Below are positions 1 through 11,327 of a DNA stretch of 64,000 nucleotides, piece after piece. The notes below the pieces were generated by a model. The model was given only the letters and a program-made list of their open reading frames with translations, was not told the DNA's origin and ran no database searches. Every line of letters begins with the position of its first letter. Position 1 is the first letter of the stretch. A program made the translations under genes and the position numbers. Source of the stretch: Moringa oleifera (Eukaryota > Streptophyta > Magnoliopsida > Brassicales > Moringaceae). The stretch is taken from positions 3,519,501 through 3,583,500 of the forward strand of contig JAJFZO010000028.1 in the NCBI GenBank assembly GCA_021397835.1, in the 5' to 3' direction.

Positions 1-23
1 TTTCGTTCATATCCTTGCATAAC

Positions 24-380
24 CTGCCTGTGATGATCCATCTTTAAGATCTAGAAAGTGCTTTCTAATCTCTGAGTAAAATCTTTCACCACCAAGTTGA
101 GTTTTTGAAGAGGTGTTAGAACTCTTTCTCTTTGTTATGACAGTATTAGTTACGTCAGCTTTACAAAATATCACAAAGCAAACAAATCAATATCCCTGTA
201 TATTTAAAATGTACAAAGCAAAAGCAGGAAAACAAACAATCAGGAAGAAAAATAAGGTCACCAGAATAGGTATTCAATAAAACATGATTGCTTGAGGAAT
301 GAGCATTTTCAGTGTCTTTCCCCACCCTTACCTTCACCATCTATTCCTATTAAGCGTGAACAAGCATTTTCAAATGCTAG
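24..380 (-). CDS. Two exons of an unidentified host gene (partial)
   Basis: Two minus-strand segments behave like spliced exons. Exon 380..332 follows a CAG acceptor and ends at an AAG|GTAAGG donor. It reads openly in one frame, beginning LAFENACSRLIGIDGE. Exon 158..24 follows an AG acceptor behind a T-rich tract and ends at CAG|GTTATG; it is 135 nt and open throughout, with a Ser/Thr/Lys-rich start (KRKSSNTSSKTQ) and a more hydrophobic end (GERFYSEIRKHFLDLK). The first exon ends in phase 1 and the second starts in phase 1, so they join in frame. The reading uses mixed codons and is unlike the AT-rich noise nearby. I do not recognise the family. The gene would continue off the left edge; the missing middle may lie between 381 and 1502. 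The splice model is inference. Confidence 0.5.
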
Positions 381-1502
381 CTGTCCAAGTTATAAATGGA
401 ACAAGATGTATTGTACTATAGGTAAATAACTTTGTCTAATTCAGGGTATCACATACATTGCCACCAATATACCATCTCTACTTGTACTATGTGTTTAGAC
501 ATTCAAACTTTGGTAAAAACAGGACTAGTTACTGCAAAAGTGATGCTTCTTTTATATAATCACCAAGTTATAAACTTTTCACCTAACTCCTCAACATGTA
601 AGAACATCAAAGTCAATGTAATTGCTTAGAAACTTTACCCATAGAAAATGATTACTCTTGTTTGTTAATTTTTGTGGCAAAGTGCTTCTATTAGTAAACA
701 CAATCATGACAAGATTTGTGGTATTTTAACGCGTACAAGCACTTGAGATAGGACATGAACTTTGCTAACGGTGGCACTAGTATGTTTGATACCTAGGTTC
801 TGGACCCAAACATGACCACCCAAATTGATTTTTTTATTTATCTACAAAAAATTATCACTTCAGATTATATTTTCTCTACAACTATTTATTTATAAGAACT
901 GAACGAGAAATTTTGCACATATTATTCTCACTAACTTAAGGAATAGTGGACTCAAAACTCATAGTAGTTGTAATCTTTTGCCATGAAATGAAAGCCAGAG
1001 TTTTAACATTACTAGGATGAGCTCTCCATATCATTCAGCTTATCTGTGCATTACTATGCATCAAGGTTTCAAAATCAAAGCTAACCAGTGACCATAGATA
1101 TCAATTACCCAAGAATCAGAATGTTTCCAAAAATAGAAATGGGTGACTATAGTCATTAATTATGTTATTTTATGATCAAAATATCTTATTTGCTTCAATG
1201 GAAAGAGAATGAAAAACCTTCAAAAATATAATGTAAGTATGTAGACACTGAACTTTTCTAGAGAACACCCTACTTCAACCATTTGCACAGAAAGCATGAG
1301 AGAGCTCTAACTGAATTTCAAAGCCCTAACACCATAGTTAACTAAGCACGATAATTAGATCAAGGGGATTAATGACAATTTTGATAGAGGAAAGGTGATT
1401 ATGAAGCTAGTCCAACCAATGACGTCACCTTCCCATTTGAGGATGCAGCCGTCGACGACACCTGTATAGGGGCGCCAATAGGATTGCACTCGAGACTCTC
1501 AC
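381..1502 (-). other. Probable introns or unplaced exons of the left-edge gene
   Basis: This stretch is AT-rich and stop-dense, and looks mostly intronic. A minus-strand frame is open for about 40 codons at roughly 715-850, but it lacks a good splice donor, so I did not call it an exon. Nothing else is supported. Confidence 0.25.
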
Positions 1503-1525
1503 CTGCTATAGCTTTTTCCAGCCAT
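1503..1525 (-). CDS. Candidate first coding exon of the same gene
   Basis: The minus strand reads AAA-ATG-GCT, a good plant start context, then six more codons (MAGKSYS) and AG|GTGAGAG, a good donor. If spliced there, the exon ends in phase 2. Reading through instead hits TGA at the donor. The surrounding 1380-1620 stretch is richer in GC (GTCGTCGACGG, GGCGCC) than anything else nearby, as expected near a promoter or 5' end. The phase does not match exon 380..332 directly, so at least one exon between them is unplaced. This could also be coincidence. Confidence 0.3.
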
Positions 1526-2539
1526 TTTATCTATAAGAACTAAATCTAGATAATCAAAAACTAAGTGAAAGAGAGGCCCACAGAACAGAGGAGAAGAGTA
1601 GCTCATGTTTATTTCACGCGATTCTCTTCATGCACAACTACAAAAGAGACTGGTTAGGGTTAGCATATAATAGACAAAGGTTATACTAGAAGCTGAAAAA
1701 TTAAAAAAAATCCATGAAGGAAGAAGAAGGTCAAAGTTTAGTGAAAGGCTTTCGAAATTTCTTCTCTCAAAGATGTCATTTGAGACGAATGGTATTTTAA
1801 GGGTGAAGGCGGTCTACTACCGAGGCAAATGAAAATGAAAATATGAACATAAAAATTAAGAGGATTGGGATTTGATGGTAATAGTATGAATTGGCACTAA
1901 GGTGCTTTGTTAAACTACAGAGGGGAAACATTTGCGACCCACTAGGGTTTGATCCTTAAAGCTTTAATAGCTCACATCCATGTATTAGATGAGAGATAGA
2001 TAGGATGAAATAAATAATTGATGAGTTTCATGACAGTACCACTTGACTGAGATATGCAACATGTGGAGATGATGGAGAGCCATCATATTACTCTCAAAAA
2101 CATAATGCATTTTCTTAAACAAAATTCATTCGCTCTCCATTAGACATAAAGACACGATGGCTAAGGTTAGTAGGATGCATACCCTTATGACGTTTTAACT
2201 TTAGCCTAAAAATTCTTTAAATTAAAATACTAATGTTTTCAAAATGCAAGCTCAATTCACCATTAACAAGAGTGCAGTCAAAGGGGAGGTTGATGATGAC
2301 CTTCATTAAGAATATTAAATCTAGCCTCAATAGGGTATTAATATGAGGCTTGAGGCTATAGGGCAGAAAATTGAGAAAGCTGTACAACTCGTGGTGGTAT
2401 GGATTAAATCAAACTATAGAGTTGTGCCTATCATTGAGGGCAATACTATTGTAGATGCTTTAATAGTATCTCATAAAACAGATGATGATTTACCTTAATT
2501 ATAGTACAGAGGTGGTGAGGCAACGACTATCAACAATCT
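1526..2539. other. Intergenic AT-rich sequence
   Basis: No gene was seen. A plus-strand stretch at about 2360-2500 is open for some 45 codons (VQLVVVWIKSNYRVVPIIEG is part of it). It may be a transposon fragment, but I cannot assign a family. Confidence 0.3.
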
Positions 2540-2980
2540 TCTTACAATATAATACATGATCATAATTTAATAACACATGACTTTATTCCAGCAATGCACG
2601 ATCTTTATATGATTATACAACTGTAATATAGCCACAAACAAAGATAACACACGATTCTATCACAAAAAGATATGATTTATATCACATAGTCCATATACAA
2701 TAGTGCACACTCCAAGTATAATGATATACAATTGTATTACAAAAAATATGTAATCTTAATTTGATAATACACAATGAATATATAATAAAACACTTTAAGT
2801 ATAATAATACACAATTATAATACAAAAACTACACAATCTTAGTTTAATAACATATATGATCAATATATGATAACACATAATCAACAAGCAAATAATACAT
2901 GATGACAATGAAAAAAAAAAAATACAATCCTCTAAAGATGACAAACAATCTTCCAAATATATTCCAAATCCTCTTATATT
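2540..2980. repeat. Degenerate AT-rich tandem repeats
   Basis: Related blocks recur, built on ATAATACACAAT and TATAATGATATACAAT. The clearest pair is about 2715-2797 and 2798-2875, each near 80 bp, starting AGTATAATRATA and carrying ATTACAAAAA and TAATCTTA/CAATCTTAG. No coding potential is evident. Confidence 0.5.
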
Positions 2981-3649
2981 CATCTTAAATGATGATAACA
3001 TTCAATGATATTTTAAACCAAATTATCATCACTAATTATAAATCAATACAAGTGTATGTGGCTGTTGTGTGCTTAATGAAGCCTTACCACCAACCAACTA
3101 AAGATTTAAGCATTCATTGCTCACATCTTGAACTTTGTTTTCTCTTATTCTTTCCCTATCAGAAGTTACTCTATATTTTCTTAGGAGCACATATCGCTTA
3201 CCACTATTTTCTCCAAAAAAAAAAAAAAAACAATTGTGCTCCCGATGAAGTTAGATTTGTTTTGGATATTTGGTGATTAGGTGATTCTTGTTATAATGAT
3301 TCACAGATAAGGACATGCCATCGATGATCATTTCTTTGGACATGTTACCACTGATAGAAATTGACATTTATTAGAGAAAACATATGTAATTATGTTGCGA
3401 TTAAATGAAGAAGCCAGTGTTAATACATTTAGTTGTAAATTATCTAGCAATTGTAAGTGCATTTGGATGAGATGACATAAGATCAGATTAAAGTTCATTA
3501 CAAAAGCACCTACTTCAAAACATGTTTTAGGAGCATATTTCAATCAACCTATGTAATCGTAATTCAAAAGGAGTCTTTATGCCTTTCAATTAATATTACA
3601 TGGGTTGATTCAATCACTTGTAATCTTGAAGTTTTCACTTTTTCATAAC
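2981..3649. other. AT-rich sequence, no gene supported
   Basis: Only short chance frames and an A16 run near 3216-3231. It lies just past the C-terminal side of the MULE relic and may include its decayed end. Confidence 0.3.
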
Positions 3650-4640
3650 GATCATAAAGCTAATACTACATTGTATTTTAGAAGAAATTTATAAATTGTC
3701 TTAACTGTCAACTCAAGCATAAATTATAAGCAGCATTTAAGACTATAAGCAATGTTAATGGTCATTACTTGATACCGTCTTTACAGATAAAATGTAAATG
3801 ACCATTTTCCAAGGTCTTCCTCATTGTATAGGCATATCCAGACATGTGATTTGCTTGCAAATTTTCCTTTATTTGGTTAAACTCACTTCATTAATAAACC
3901 CTTGTTGCATTATATAACCCTTAGACACATCTTCTCATTTGTACTGATTATATATATTGCATTGTATGTCAAGAACACAAGCCATGTGTGGCGAAAAACT
4001 AATGAATTGACTTTAGTATTCTTCAGTGGCCCTAAGACCACAACTAAGTCCTCAATAGGAGCAATTGCATTCCTTAGTTAATGCAAAAACCACATCCATG
4101 ATTTGATATTTTCATAATCACCATAACCCAAAGCAAGAGGATATGTATTCTTGCCTTCATCCTTACAAGTTTTAACAAATATCATATAATTAAATATGTT
4201 TTCAGATGAGTACTCTCAATTGCGATAACCAGTATGATTACTACGTGAAACCCCCATTGATAGTAACCCTAGAATAATAACTACATACTTAAATAGATAA
4301 CATTTGTTTCATCTCAACTTGGGTGATGCACATACTAGGTTATTTCATTTGTACCATCTAACATTATGATGGGGCTACTGATTGCATATGATTAGGTCCT
4401 TCTATGTCAACAATAATATATTTTTCTTGGCATTCGAAGCTTCATTATACAATATTTGGATATTATATATTGCCTTCATAGCTTTAATCATAGTTTATGG
4501 TTTCATGATATGATTATCGGTTTATAATTGGTACACAACTATTGAGCCACAACTCTGATAATTAAGACGATACTTAGTTGACAATGTCGTCGATGAAACT
4601 TCTTGCTACATGCACATGTGATTTAAAAAATTTTTGTATT
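3650..4640 (-). pseudogene. MULE (MuDR-type) transposase relic
   Basis: Translating the minus strand across frame breaks gives a run matching plant MURA transposases. The N-terminal side has MKAIYNIQILYNEA near 4440-4500, which corresponds to the family's D-M-x-x-x-Y-x-I-x-I-x-Y-x-K-A-W block. The catalytic core follows at about 4060-4240: IAIESTHLK replaces the usual IAIDGTHLKG, then TCKD, YPLALGYGDYEN, W-x-WFL, LRNAIAPIEDL. A later block at about 3770-3890 (EFNQIKENLQANHMSGYAYT) fits the segment before the SWIM zinc finger. The first catalytic Asp (DG) has become ES, and several stops and frameshifts are present. The element is dead. Terminal inverted repeats were not found, so the limits are those of recognisable coding only. 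FAR1/FHY3-type genes share this domain, but the decay and lack of introns favour a transposon. Confidence 0.7.
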
Positions 4641-5692
4641 TTAAAGAAAGATTATTGTTAACACTTCACAACATGGAGCTTCATTTCACAATTTTAATTA
4701 GACTACAAGCAATGTAAAGTACAAATTTCTTTAACCTAACAATTTTGAATTTAAAATTTTCAACAATTATAGATAATACAAACATCTCGTTTCCGTTCAT
4801 CATTACTGCTTAAAAAAAGCTAACCTCACAATATCTTGTAATATGGAGCTAATGATTCCATTATAGATATCTTAGTGATAAGAGCACAATTTGACTGTAA
4901 GGATTTAATTTACTTTCATGATTTTCATTTATTTAACATTGACTTCCTCATTGCACCCTGAATCCTCAATGTTTTCACTAGCATCTAGTAATCTATTCAT
5001 GTGAGAGATTCGATTCAGACCATCAACCAAGTTTCTTGGAAAGATTGAATTTAAAGATAAGTTGAGAAAGCATACCAAGTATGACTACAAAGCAGATACG
5101 AAAAAGGAAGCAAAAATTAAGGCAGTGTTGCATGTGATAAGATAGTTGCAGAATTTGTATGATATTATGATTGAAGATATAAATAAAAGAGATCTATACT
5201 ATATCTAAAGTGAACTAGATGATTTCACAAATAACTCATGGTGCTTTCAAAGCAAAGTTTGACAATGCCATTGAACAATTAAATGATTTGAAGCATTAAA
5301 AGGAAGGAGCAAGTGAATGAAGTATGAATAAAAAATGAATAAAAGTTAGTGTTGTCCAAATTTTCCTCAATAGTGTAAGACAGAATCAAGTTTAGATTAA
5401 GGAAGCATTATCGTCATGTTAACCTAGACTCATTAGGATTTGCAAAGTATACTTAATAGTTTAAAAGTTTTAGTTTATGTATATTCATTAAGTAGGTTAA
5501 TGTACATATATTAAATAGATTCACGTATGGTCATAATTAAGATGCACCTAGGATTAAAGTATAAATAATATGCATGTAAACCAAGTCACTTAAGTTACTA
5601 GCACTTTAATTATTGGCAAATCACTGTAAGTCATTCATAAGAAATTCAAGGTGACTTCCTCTGCTAGTCTTGTTATGTAAGATTAGAGAATT
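4641..5692. other. Flank of MULE relic; no gene supported
   Basis: This may hold the decayed N-terminal part of the MULE. The stretch 5040-5330 is A/G-rich with short open pieces. No start, splice pattern or domain is recognisable. Confidence 0.25.
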
Positions 5693-5991
5693 TGTTAGCA
5701 AGAAGTATTATCTGCTGCCTTATCTACTGCAAAGAAGACTTATTCTTCTACTTTAACATAGTTAGATAAGAATCATCTTTTAGTTTGAATTTTAAATTCA
5801 GATTTTAGGATATCTAGATAAGTATAATTTTAGATTTGGTTGTTTATTTTCTCCTATAAATAGGACCTTCATCAATGTAACAAAATAAGTCTTTGCAAGC
5901 CATTCAAAGCAATTTCAAGTTTTAAAAGTTATATCTCTTATTTTTTCTCTCCTCTCAAAAACCCAACATATCCTCATCAAAAAACAAACAA
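5693..5991 (+). repeat. Copia 5' LTR
   Basis: It begins TGTTAGCAAG and closely matches 7740-7970 base by base (TATTATCTGCTGCCTTAT, CTCCTATAAATAGGAC, CATCAATGTAACAAA). A TATAAATA box sits at 5855-5862. Relative to the other LTR it lacks about 310 bp in its middle and about 30 bp at its end. It runs almost directly into a degenerate primer-binding site. Confidence 0.85.
5855..5862 (+). promoter_or_regulatory. TATA box in copia 5' LTR
   Basis: CTCCTATAAATAGGAC, preserved in both LTRs (second copy at 7904-7911) and placed as expected for the U3/R promoter. Confidence 0.7.
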
Positions 5992-5992
5992 A

Positions 5993-6010
5993 GTGTATTA
6001 GAGCTATCAT
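5993..6010 (+). other. Degenerate primer-binding site (initiator Met tRNA type)
   Basis: GTGTATTAGAGC follows the 5' LTR. It resembles the plant copia consensus TGGTATCAGAGC, and the next bases (TATCATCTTGAGG) are typical of copia leaders. Several mismatches are present. Confidence 0.55.
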
Positions 6011-6113
6011 CTTGAGGGACTTGTGAGGTTGAAAAAGCCCAAACACAAACCTTAAACACTTCCTACCTATATCCGAAAACCAAAAACCTATACACAATGA
6101 ATTCAAAAAATTA

Positions 6114-6720
6114 ATTCATTCACAACATTTGCACCTCTGGTGTTTAATGGAGAAAACTACTAAATGTGGGCTGTCAGAATGGAAGCCTACCTTGATACAA
6201 ATGATCTATGGGAAGCTGTTGAACAAGTATATAAAGTTCCAAAATTGCCAAACAATCTAGCTGTTGCACAAATCAAGATCCAAAAGAAGAGGAAGCAAAG
6301 AAAATCAAAAGTAAAAGCAAAGTTATTTTCAACTGTCTCATCCACCATATTTATCAAAATAGTAACATTGAAAACAACCAAAGAAATTTAGGATTTTTTG
6401 AAGCAAGAATGCCAAGGAAATGAAAGGATTAGAGGAATGCAAGTACTGAATTTGATTCAAAAATTTGAGATGCAAAAGATGAAGAAATCAAAAGCAGTCA
6501 AGGACTACTTTGATAGGCTTCTGAGTATAGTTAACAAAGTAAGACTTCTTAGTATTGATTTTTCTAATTTTAGAATTGTTCAAAAGATCCTAGTAACAAT
6601 TCCTAAAAAATTCGAGGCTACAACCTCATCTTTGAAAAACATCAAATATCCATCAAGTATTATCTTGGTAGAACTTTGAATGCATTACAGGCACCAGAAC
6701 AAAAGAGACTTATGAGATAA
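6114..6720 (+). pseudogene. Copia gag (UBN2-type) with stops
   Basis: The plus strand reads FAPLVFNGENY, then a stop, then MWAVRMEAYLDTNDLWEAVE, followed by VAQIKIQKKRK, SSTIFIKIVTLKTTKEI, a stop, then MQVLNLIQKFEMQKMKKSKA and VNKVRLLSIDFSNFRIVQKIL. This is the usual order of a plant copia Gag (DUF4219 then UBN2). At least three in-frame stops or shifts break it, at about 6160, 6390 and 6678. Gag would form the virus-like particle. The fragment is clearly non-functional. Confidence 0.85.
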
Positions 6721-6789
6721 AAAGGAGCCATGGAAGGTGCATTTCAAGCTAAATCACATAATAATAATGGTGGCAAAAACAATAAAAAA

Positions 6790-7470
6790 GGTTAAGTCTT
6801 TCCACCTTGTTCCTATTGCAAAAAAATCAATATCCACAAAACAAGTGTTGGTGGAGGCCAGATGCAAGATGTTATAAATGAGGTCAATTAGGGCATGTGG
6901 AGAAAATTTGCCAACAACAACAAAGAGAAGCGAAGAATGTTATTGAACAACCTCAGGAGGAACTGTATATGGCATCATGCTTTGCTACCAACAACTCCCT
7001 AGAAAGCTAGCTTATAGATAGTGGTTGCACAAACCACATGACTTATGATCCATAACTCTTCAAAGATCTTGACAAAACTGAAATTTCTAAAATTAGAATT
7101 AGAAATGGAGCATATCTTACAGTGAAAGGCAAAGGAACAGTGGCAATTAAAGGTCGCACAGTTTGAGATTAATTTCAAATATTTTATATATTCTTGAAAT
7201 TAATCAAAATCTTTTGAGTGTTACTTAGCTTTTGAAAAATGGATATACGGTGCTATTTGAAGACAATCATTGCCTGATTACTGATACACAAGGTAAAAAG
7301 ATTTTTAAAGTCTTAATAAAAGGCAAAAGATTTACCTTGAATATGACAGCAGAGAAGCGAGGTATAATACATAAAGAAGACTTGCCTAAATTCAAGGAGG
7401 AGCTTCCTAAAGCTGATAGTTTTCAATATGAGAAAAAAATCAAGTTTCCTTCTCAATAAAACAAAGCTTA
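6790..7470 (+). pseudogene. Copia zinc knuckle, protease and start of integrase region
   Basis: A CCHC knuckle remnant (PCSYCKK, later CYK-type pieces) lies at about 6810-6930. The aspartic protease follows at about 7005-7160, with the active-site motif LIDSGCTNHMT intact. Then comes a segment typical of the linker to integrase (SVTQLLEKGY-like, KNGYTVLFEDNHCLI, GKKIFKVLIKGKRFTL) to about 7459. Integrase, RT and RNase H are absent: the sequence passes within about 270 bp to the 3' LTR. The element therefore carries a large deletion and depended on others to move, if it moved after the deletion. Stops and frameshifts break it. Confidence 0.8.
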
Positions 7471-7728
7471 GAGGGCTAAACAAAAATTGCAGTAAGTTTA
7501 CATAGATATTAAAGGATCAATGAAAGCACAAACAAAGATTTTGCAGCAAAAGGCTTTATTTGAATATGGTCATAAATCAAGGAGGCAAAATATCAAAGTA
7601 TTCCAATTTCAAACTCCTAAGAAAAGTACGAAGAGGATGAGAAATACAATCAAATATATAGCAAATAAAAAATCAAAAATGATGACTTCCTAATAATGGT
7701 TCAAAAGTTGATGTCTGCCGCAAACACA

Positions 7729-7739
7729 GCAAGGAGGAG
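7729..7739 (+). other. Polypurine tract of copia element
   Basis: GCAAGGAGGAG directly precedes the TG of the 3' LTR, as expected for the plus-strand priming site. Confidence 0.75.
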
Positions 7740-8380
7740 TGTTAGCAAGATGTATTATCTGCTGCCTTATTTGCTGCAAAAAAGACTTATTCTTTTACTT
7801 TATCAAGTAGTTGGATAAGAATAACCTTTTAGTTTAAATTTTGAATTCAGATTTTGGGGTATTTAGATAAGTACAATTTTAGATCTAGTTATTTATTTTC
7901 TCCTATAAATAGGACATTCATCAATGTAACAAAGTAAGTCTTTGCAAGTCATTCAAAGTAATTTTAAATTAAGTCGTAAGTCTCATCAACCAATTTATAG
8001 TCGGAATTTGTAGTTATTGACCAAGCAAAGAGAAAGATCTCATTCTTTTAAACCAAAAACGAACCTTAGTAATTTTCAATTACTCCTTAATCAAATCAAA
8101 AGGTTTACTTAATTTTTCTTTGAGGCGAATTCAAAATTGTTCGAATTGTATAATCGTCAATTACTGACATTGGTAAACGACCCAAAGCAATTTGATTATA
8201 ATTCAATTCGTGACGATCGTAAGTTGAAAGTTCATATTCTTCGGTCATTGATAAACAATTTGTTGGACAATACTCAACGCAGTTACTTATATCTCTTATT
8301 CTTCCTTTCCTCTCAAAAACCCAATAAATCCTCATAAAAAAAACCAACAAATTCCTAAAGAGTATCCACATTCTTCAACA
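7740..8380 (+). repeat. Copia 3' LTR with about 310 extra bp
   Basis: It starts TGTTAGCAAGA and parallels the 5' LTR to about 7970. It then carries sequence absent from the 5' copy (about 7971-8281, beginning TCGTAAGTCTCATCAACC), and resumes at TTATATCTCTTATTCTTCC. It ends TTCTTCAACA. The next bases, AATTGGTGTC, could be flank or a relic of a primer-binding site. The 5' flank ends in GAATT and the 3' flank begins AATT, so a short target duplication is possible but not exact. Confidence 0.75.
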
Positions 8381-8439
8381 AATTGGTGTCAAATTATTGT
8401 GTATATGAGTAAAGTTTGAGTTCAAGTGTTACTAGCTTT

Positions 8440-8700
8440 GGAAACTGATGAAGAATTTTAGGCTAAAAGAGAAAAGAACTGAGTCTAGAAGAAGGAAGTG
8501 TTAAAAATTATGCATTTCTTTCATAACCATCCTTGTTTATACATCTAAGCTTATAATTACCATCACTATTAAACTTGTAAGGGATGGATAACCATCCATA
8601 ACTGCCCATAGTAAATGGACATTGTCACAACAAGGCCTAATGAGTGAAGTTGGGCACTTCATTCTTTGAGTGAGAAATGAGTGGACTTGTCTCTTTTCTT
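8440..8700. repeat. LTR-like fragment related to the 49.5-kb chromovirus LTR
   Basis: Several phrases match 49470-49640 in the same orientation: TAGGCTAAAAGAGAAAAGA, AAGAAGGA..GAAATTATGCA-like, ACCATCCTTGTTTATA/ACAATCCTTGTATATG, and GGATAACCATCCATA/GGATAACAATCCATA. I read it as a decayed solo LTR or truncated copy. The limits are approximate. Confidence 0.5.
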
Positions 8701-10439
8701 TTACCTAGTTTGGTCAAAGAACGATAAGCCTTGAAATTCATCTAGCTAACCTTTTAATGAAAAAAGAAAAAACGAGAGTCTCTATCAATCTTTTTTATTG
8801 TGTAATTAATCATCAAAATTACTTTTACTTTTTTCTCACATCCCTTTTTCACATAAGAAACCAAAGAAAGACAATAATAATAATAATAAAATTGGCACTA
8901 GTTAAACTTTACCAAAAAATTTAGGTTCGCGGGTTAATTACATGTGAGGAAGATTAGCACCGTCATAAAAATCCAAAATTAGTATTAGTTAAAAGAAAAT
9001 GTATTCCATCTGGTGATGAAAAAGATTTAAACTTGACTCCCATTCAAAGCAACACATAATTACAGAGAGAAAACCATTTTTCAAAGAATGCATGAATGAT
9101 TGAAACTAGTTTTCAAAAATATTTTGTTTAAGATCGCAAAAGTTGATTGGTATCAAACCTTCTCATCTTGAAAGAAATGCAAAGAAAGAATCTTGTTTCT
9201 TGAATCATCAGGGAGCACTCAAAATGATGCATTTTGGGTGAGGATTAAGGAGAGGCATCTAACTAACTCCCATTTCCTCAAGATAAAACAGTTTTGTTTG
9301 AAACTCCATGTGAGAAAAGAATCCTATGCATACATCATTTTGAAATTCATTTAAATGAAGAAATTCATTTATGTAAAAAGATGGTATAAACTGCAGAAAT
9401 AATAAAGAAATAAACTCATTTCAACAAGAAAACAACAAGAAAATAAAAGAATATTAAAGAAAACCTAAGGAAAACCAAGAAAGAATGAAAAAACCATCGA
9501 GATTTCATATATGATGGAATTTGTTACAAGAAGCATACCATAGGATCACTAGGTCTATTTGCCGACATAATGCAGCAACCCTCTTGAAGCTTTAACAAAA
9601 AAGAGTCTCATGCTTTCTCAAACTACACTATCAAACTCGCTAAAAAACAAAAGTATTTTGCCCTCAAAAAAGAAATCTGTCACATTAGAAAATTTCTTTC
9701 TGCAAACTCTTTCTAGAAAGGTTTCTCAAGAAAAGTGTCAAAGGGTCTTTAACTAAGAAAAACTAGATCCTCAAAAAACTTAATCTCTTTCAAAAAACTC
9801 GACTTCTCTTTCAAAATTAGGTCCTTTCCCCTTTCGATCAAAAGGACATTTATAAGTATAGCCTCAACATAAATGAAAGGTGCAGGCCATTGATCTAATA
9901 TGCACTGATGCATGGTTCTTATATCATGTGCCATACTATTCATCTGGGTGACTTAGTGTAGATTAAGGTCTTCTAAGGTCGAGATTTTTCCATGGTCAAC
10001 ATTTTGATTTCACAAATGACCTGATGAATGAGTGGGGATTTAGTCCAAGTTAAGAAAGATGTAAGTCAATCATATGAGTGATTAGGAATTTGCCTTAGAT
10101 CAGGGTGAATATAGCTTAAAAAAAAATTCATGCCTTTAATGCCTAGTCAACCTTCTACTAACTCGTTTTGAAAAGTCTTTTTTGACACACTTAATATTTA
10201 TGTGCCAGCTCATGATTTGCCTTATAACTTAAGCATGTAGAAAGGTCACACGTTTTGTATGTTGCCCTTTAATTTTCTTAAAGAATGATTGCTTCATTTG
10301 AAAATGTGTCTAAAAACTCTTTTCCTCTTTCACTATACTTTCGTGAAGCATCCAATCTCCTTTCAACAAACCTAGAGTTCTCTATTTTTACAAGACACTA
10401 TAGCCATTGACACATGCATGTGTACAAGGATTCCCTCTT

Positions 10440-11035
10440 GGTGACTCTATTTGAGCAATAGACCTACTGCAGCATGATGGCCTTGATGGGCACTCGGTCT
10501 GTGTGCTTGACCTATTGCATTTTGTGTGGGTTCAACTATTGCCACATGGCATCTTGACATGTGGTAGGTCTTTATTCCTTTTTCAAATGGTAGGTGGAAG
10601 CTATTACAAGACTTTACCATTGATGACATGGCCATTTCAACTACTGACACATGGCCAGTTCATATTCTTCCCTTTAGCTACCTAGTAGTAGCTGCTATAG
10701 ATTCCATCGTTAGTGACATGGTAGCCTCGACTGTTGCCACATGGCAGATTAGAAAATTCTCTCATGCGGCTTGCAACATGGCGGCCTTAATAGCTGCCAA
10801 TGTAGCCTGGTAGAAGTCTTTCTAGGAATAGTAGCATGGCAACTTCGACTACTACCACATGGTAGGTCTTTATTGTGGAACTAATGATGTGGCAGTCTTC
10901 ATTGCGGCCACTTGGTAGGCCAATTAAATCCTTTCATGTGATGTGGTAGCTTCATCCATATGATGTGGCTAGTTAGAGGCTAATAACATAGCAACTCCCA
11001 TAAATTATAGCTTTAGCTGCTGCCACGTGGTAGCT
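10440..11035. repeat. CCACATGG-type subrepeats in LTR D
   Basis: GCCACATGGCA, GACATGTGGTAG, GACATGGTAGC, CCACATGGTAG and CCACTTGGTAGG recur every 30-90 bp, often as near-palindromes. Matching clusters lie at 36470-37030 and 42690-43250. They look like internal U3 subrepeats. Confidence 0.6.
11023..11030. promoter_or_regulatory. G-box (CCACGTGG) upstream of aORF1, copy D
   Basis: The palindrome CCACGTGG sits about 300 bp before the aORF1 start. The same site occurs at 37019-37026 (copy B), and CCACATGG at 43237-43244 (copy C), each followed by CAGCTTTCTT or TAGCTTTCTT. A plant bZIP/bHLH binding role is inference. Confidence 0.4.
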
Positions 11036-11327
11036 TTCTTATGAACCGAGTCAAGTAACTCTAAACTCGAGTTTTAATGGCTTTTTTGTGTTTGTTTTCT
11101 TCCCAATGACTTTTTTTGCAGTTGCTACTTCATTTTCTCCTCTAAAAACTTCTTTTCTCATCTTGGAAATCCTTTCTCTCAATTTTTAACTTATCTATTC
11201 CTCTGATTATGCTTTCTTTTTTGAGACCTGGCATCCTCATATAGTACCTACGTGCTTGCACTGGTTGTTATTGCACCACTTTCTTAATAAGTCCTTCTAT
11301 ATTTTCTTTGTATTTCTTTTAGACTCT

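Larger units (their letters stand above)
8880..11130 (-). repeat. Tat/Ogre-type LTR copy D (3' LTR of a minus-strand element)
   Basis: At 8920-8970 it has GGTTCGCGGG...GGAAGATTAGCACCGTCATAAAAATCC, matching the block AGGATTAGCACC...GTCT in LTR A (15920) and LTR C (41965). Further right, TGTACAAGGATTCCCTCTTGGTGACTCTATTTGAGCA matches LTR B at 36420-36460. The left end is decayed, so no TGTCA border is visible. The right part carries many CCACATGG subrepeats. The right edge was set where pyrimidine-rich sequence starts before aORF1, and is tentative. Confidence 0.65.

Noticed and set aside
715..850. Minus-strand frame open for about 40 codons inside the left-edge gene
   Set aside because: No good splice donor, and the phases do not fit the neighbouring exons.
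2989..3276. 95-codon plus-strand frame
   Set aside because: Spans an A16 run coding for Lys, with no domain; likely random in AT-rich DNA.
8381..8395. AATTGGTGTCAAATT after the copia 3' LTR as a true primer-binding site
   Set aside because: Only the first bases match the copia consensus and no copia internal sequence follows; it may be ordinary flank.
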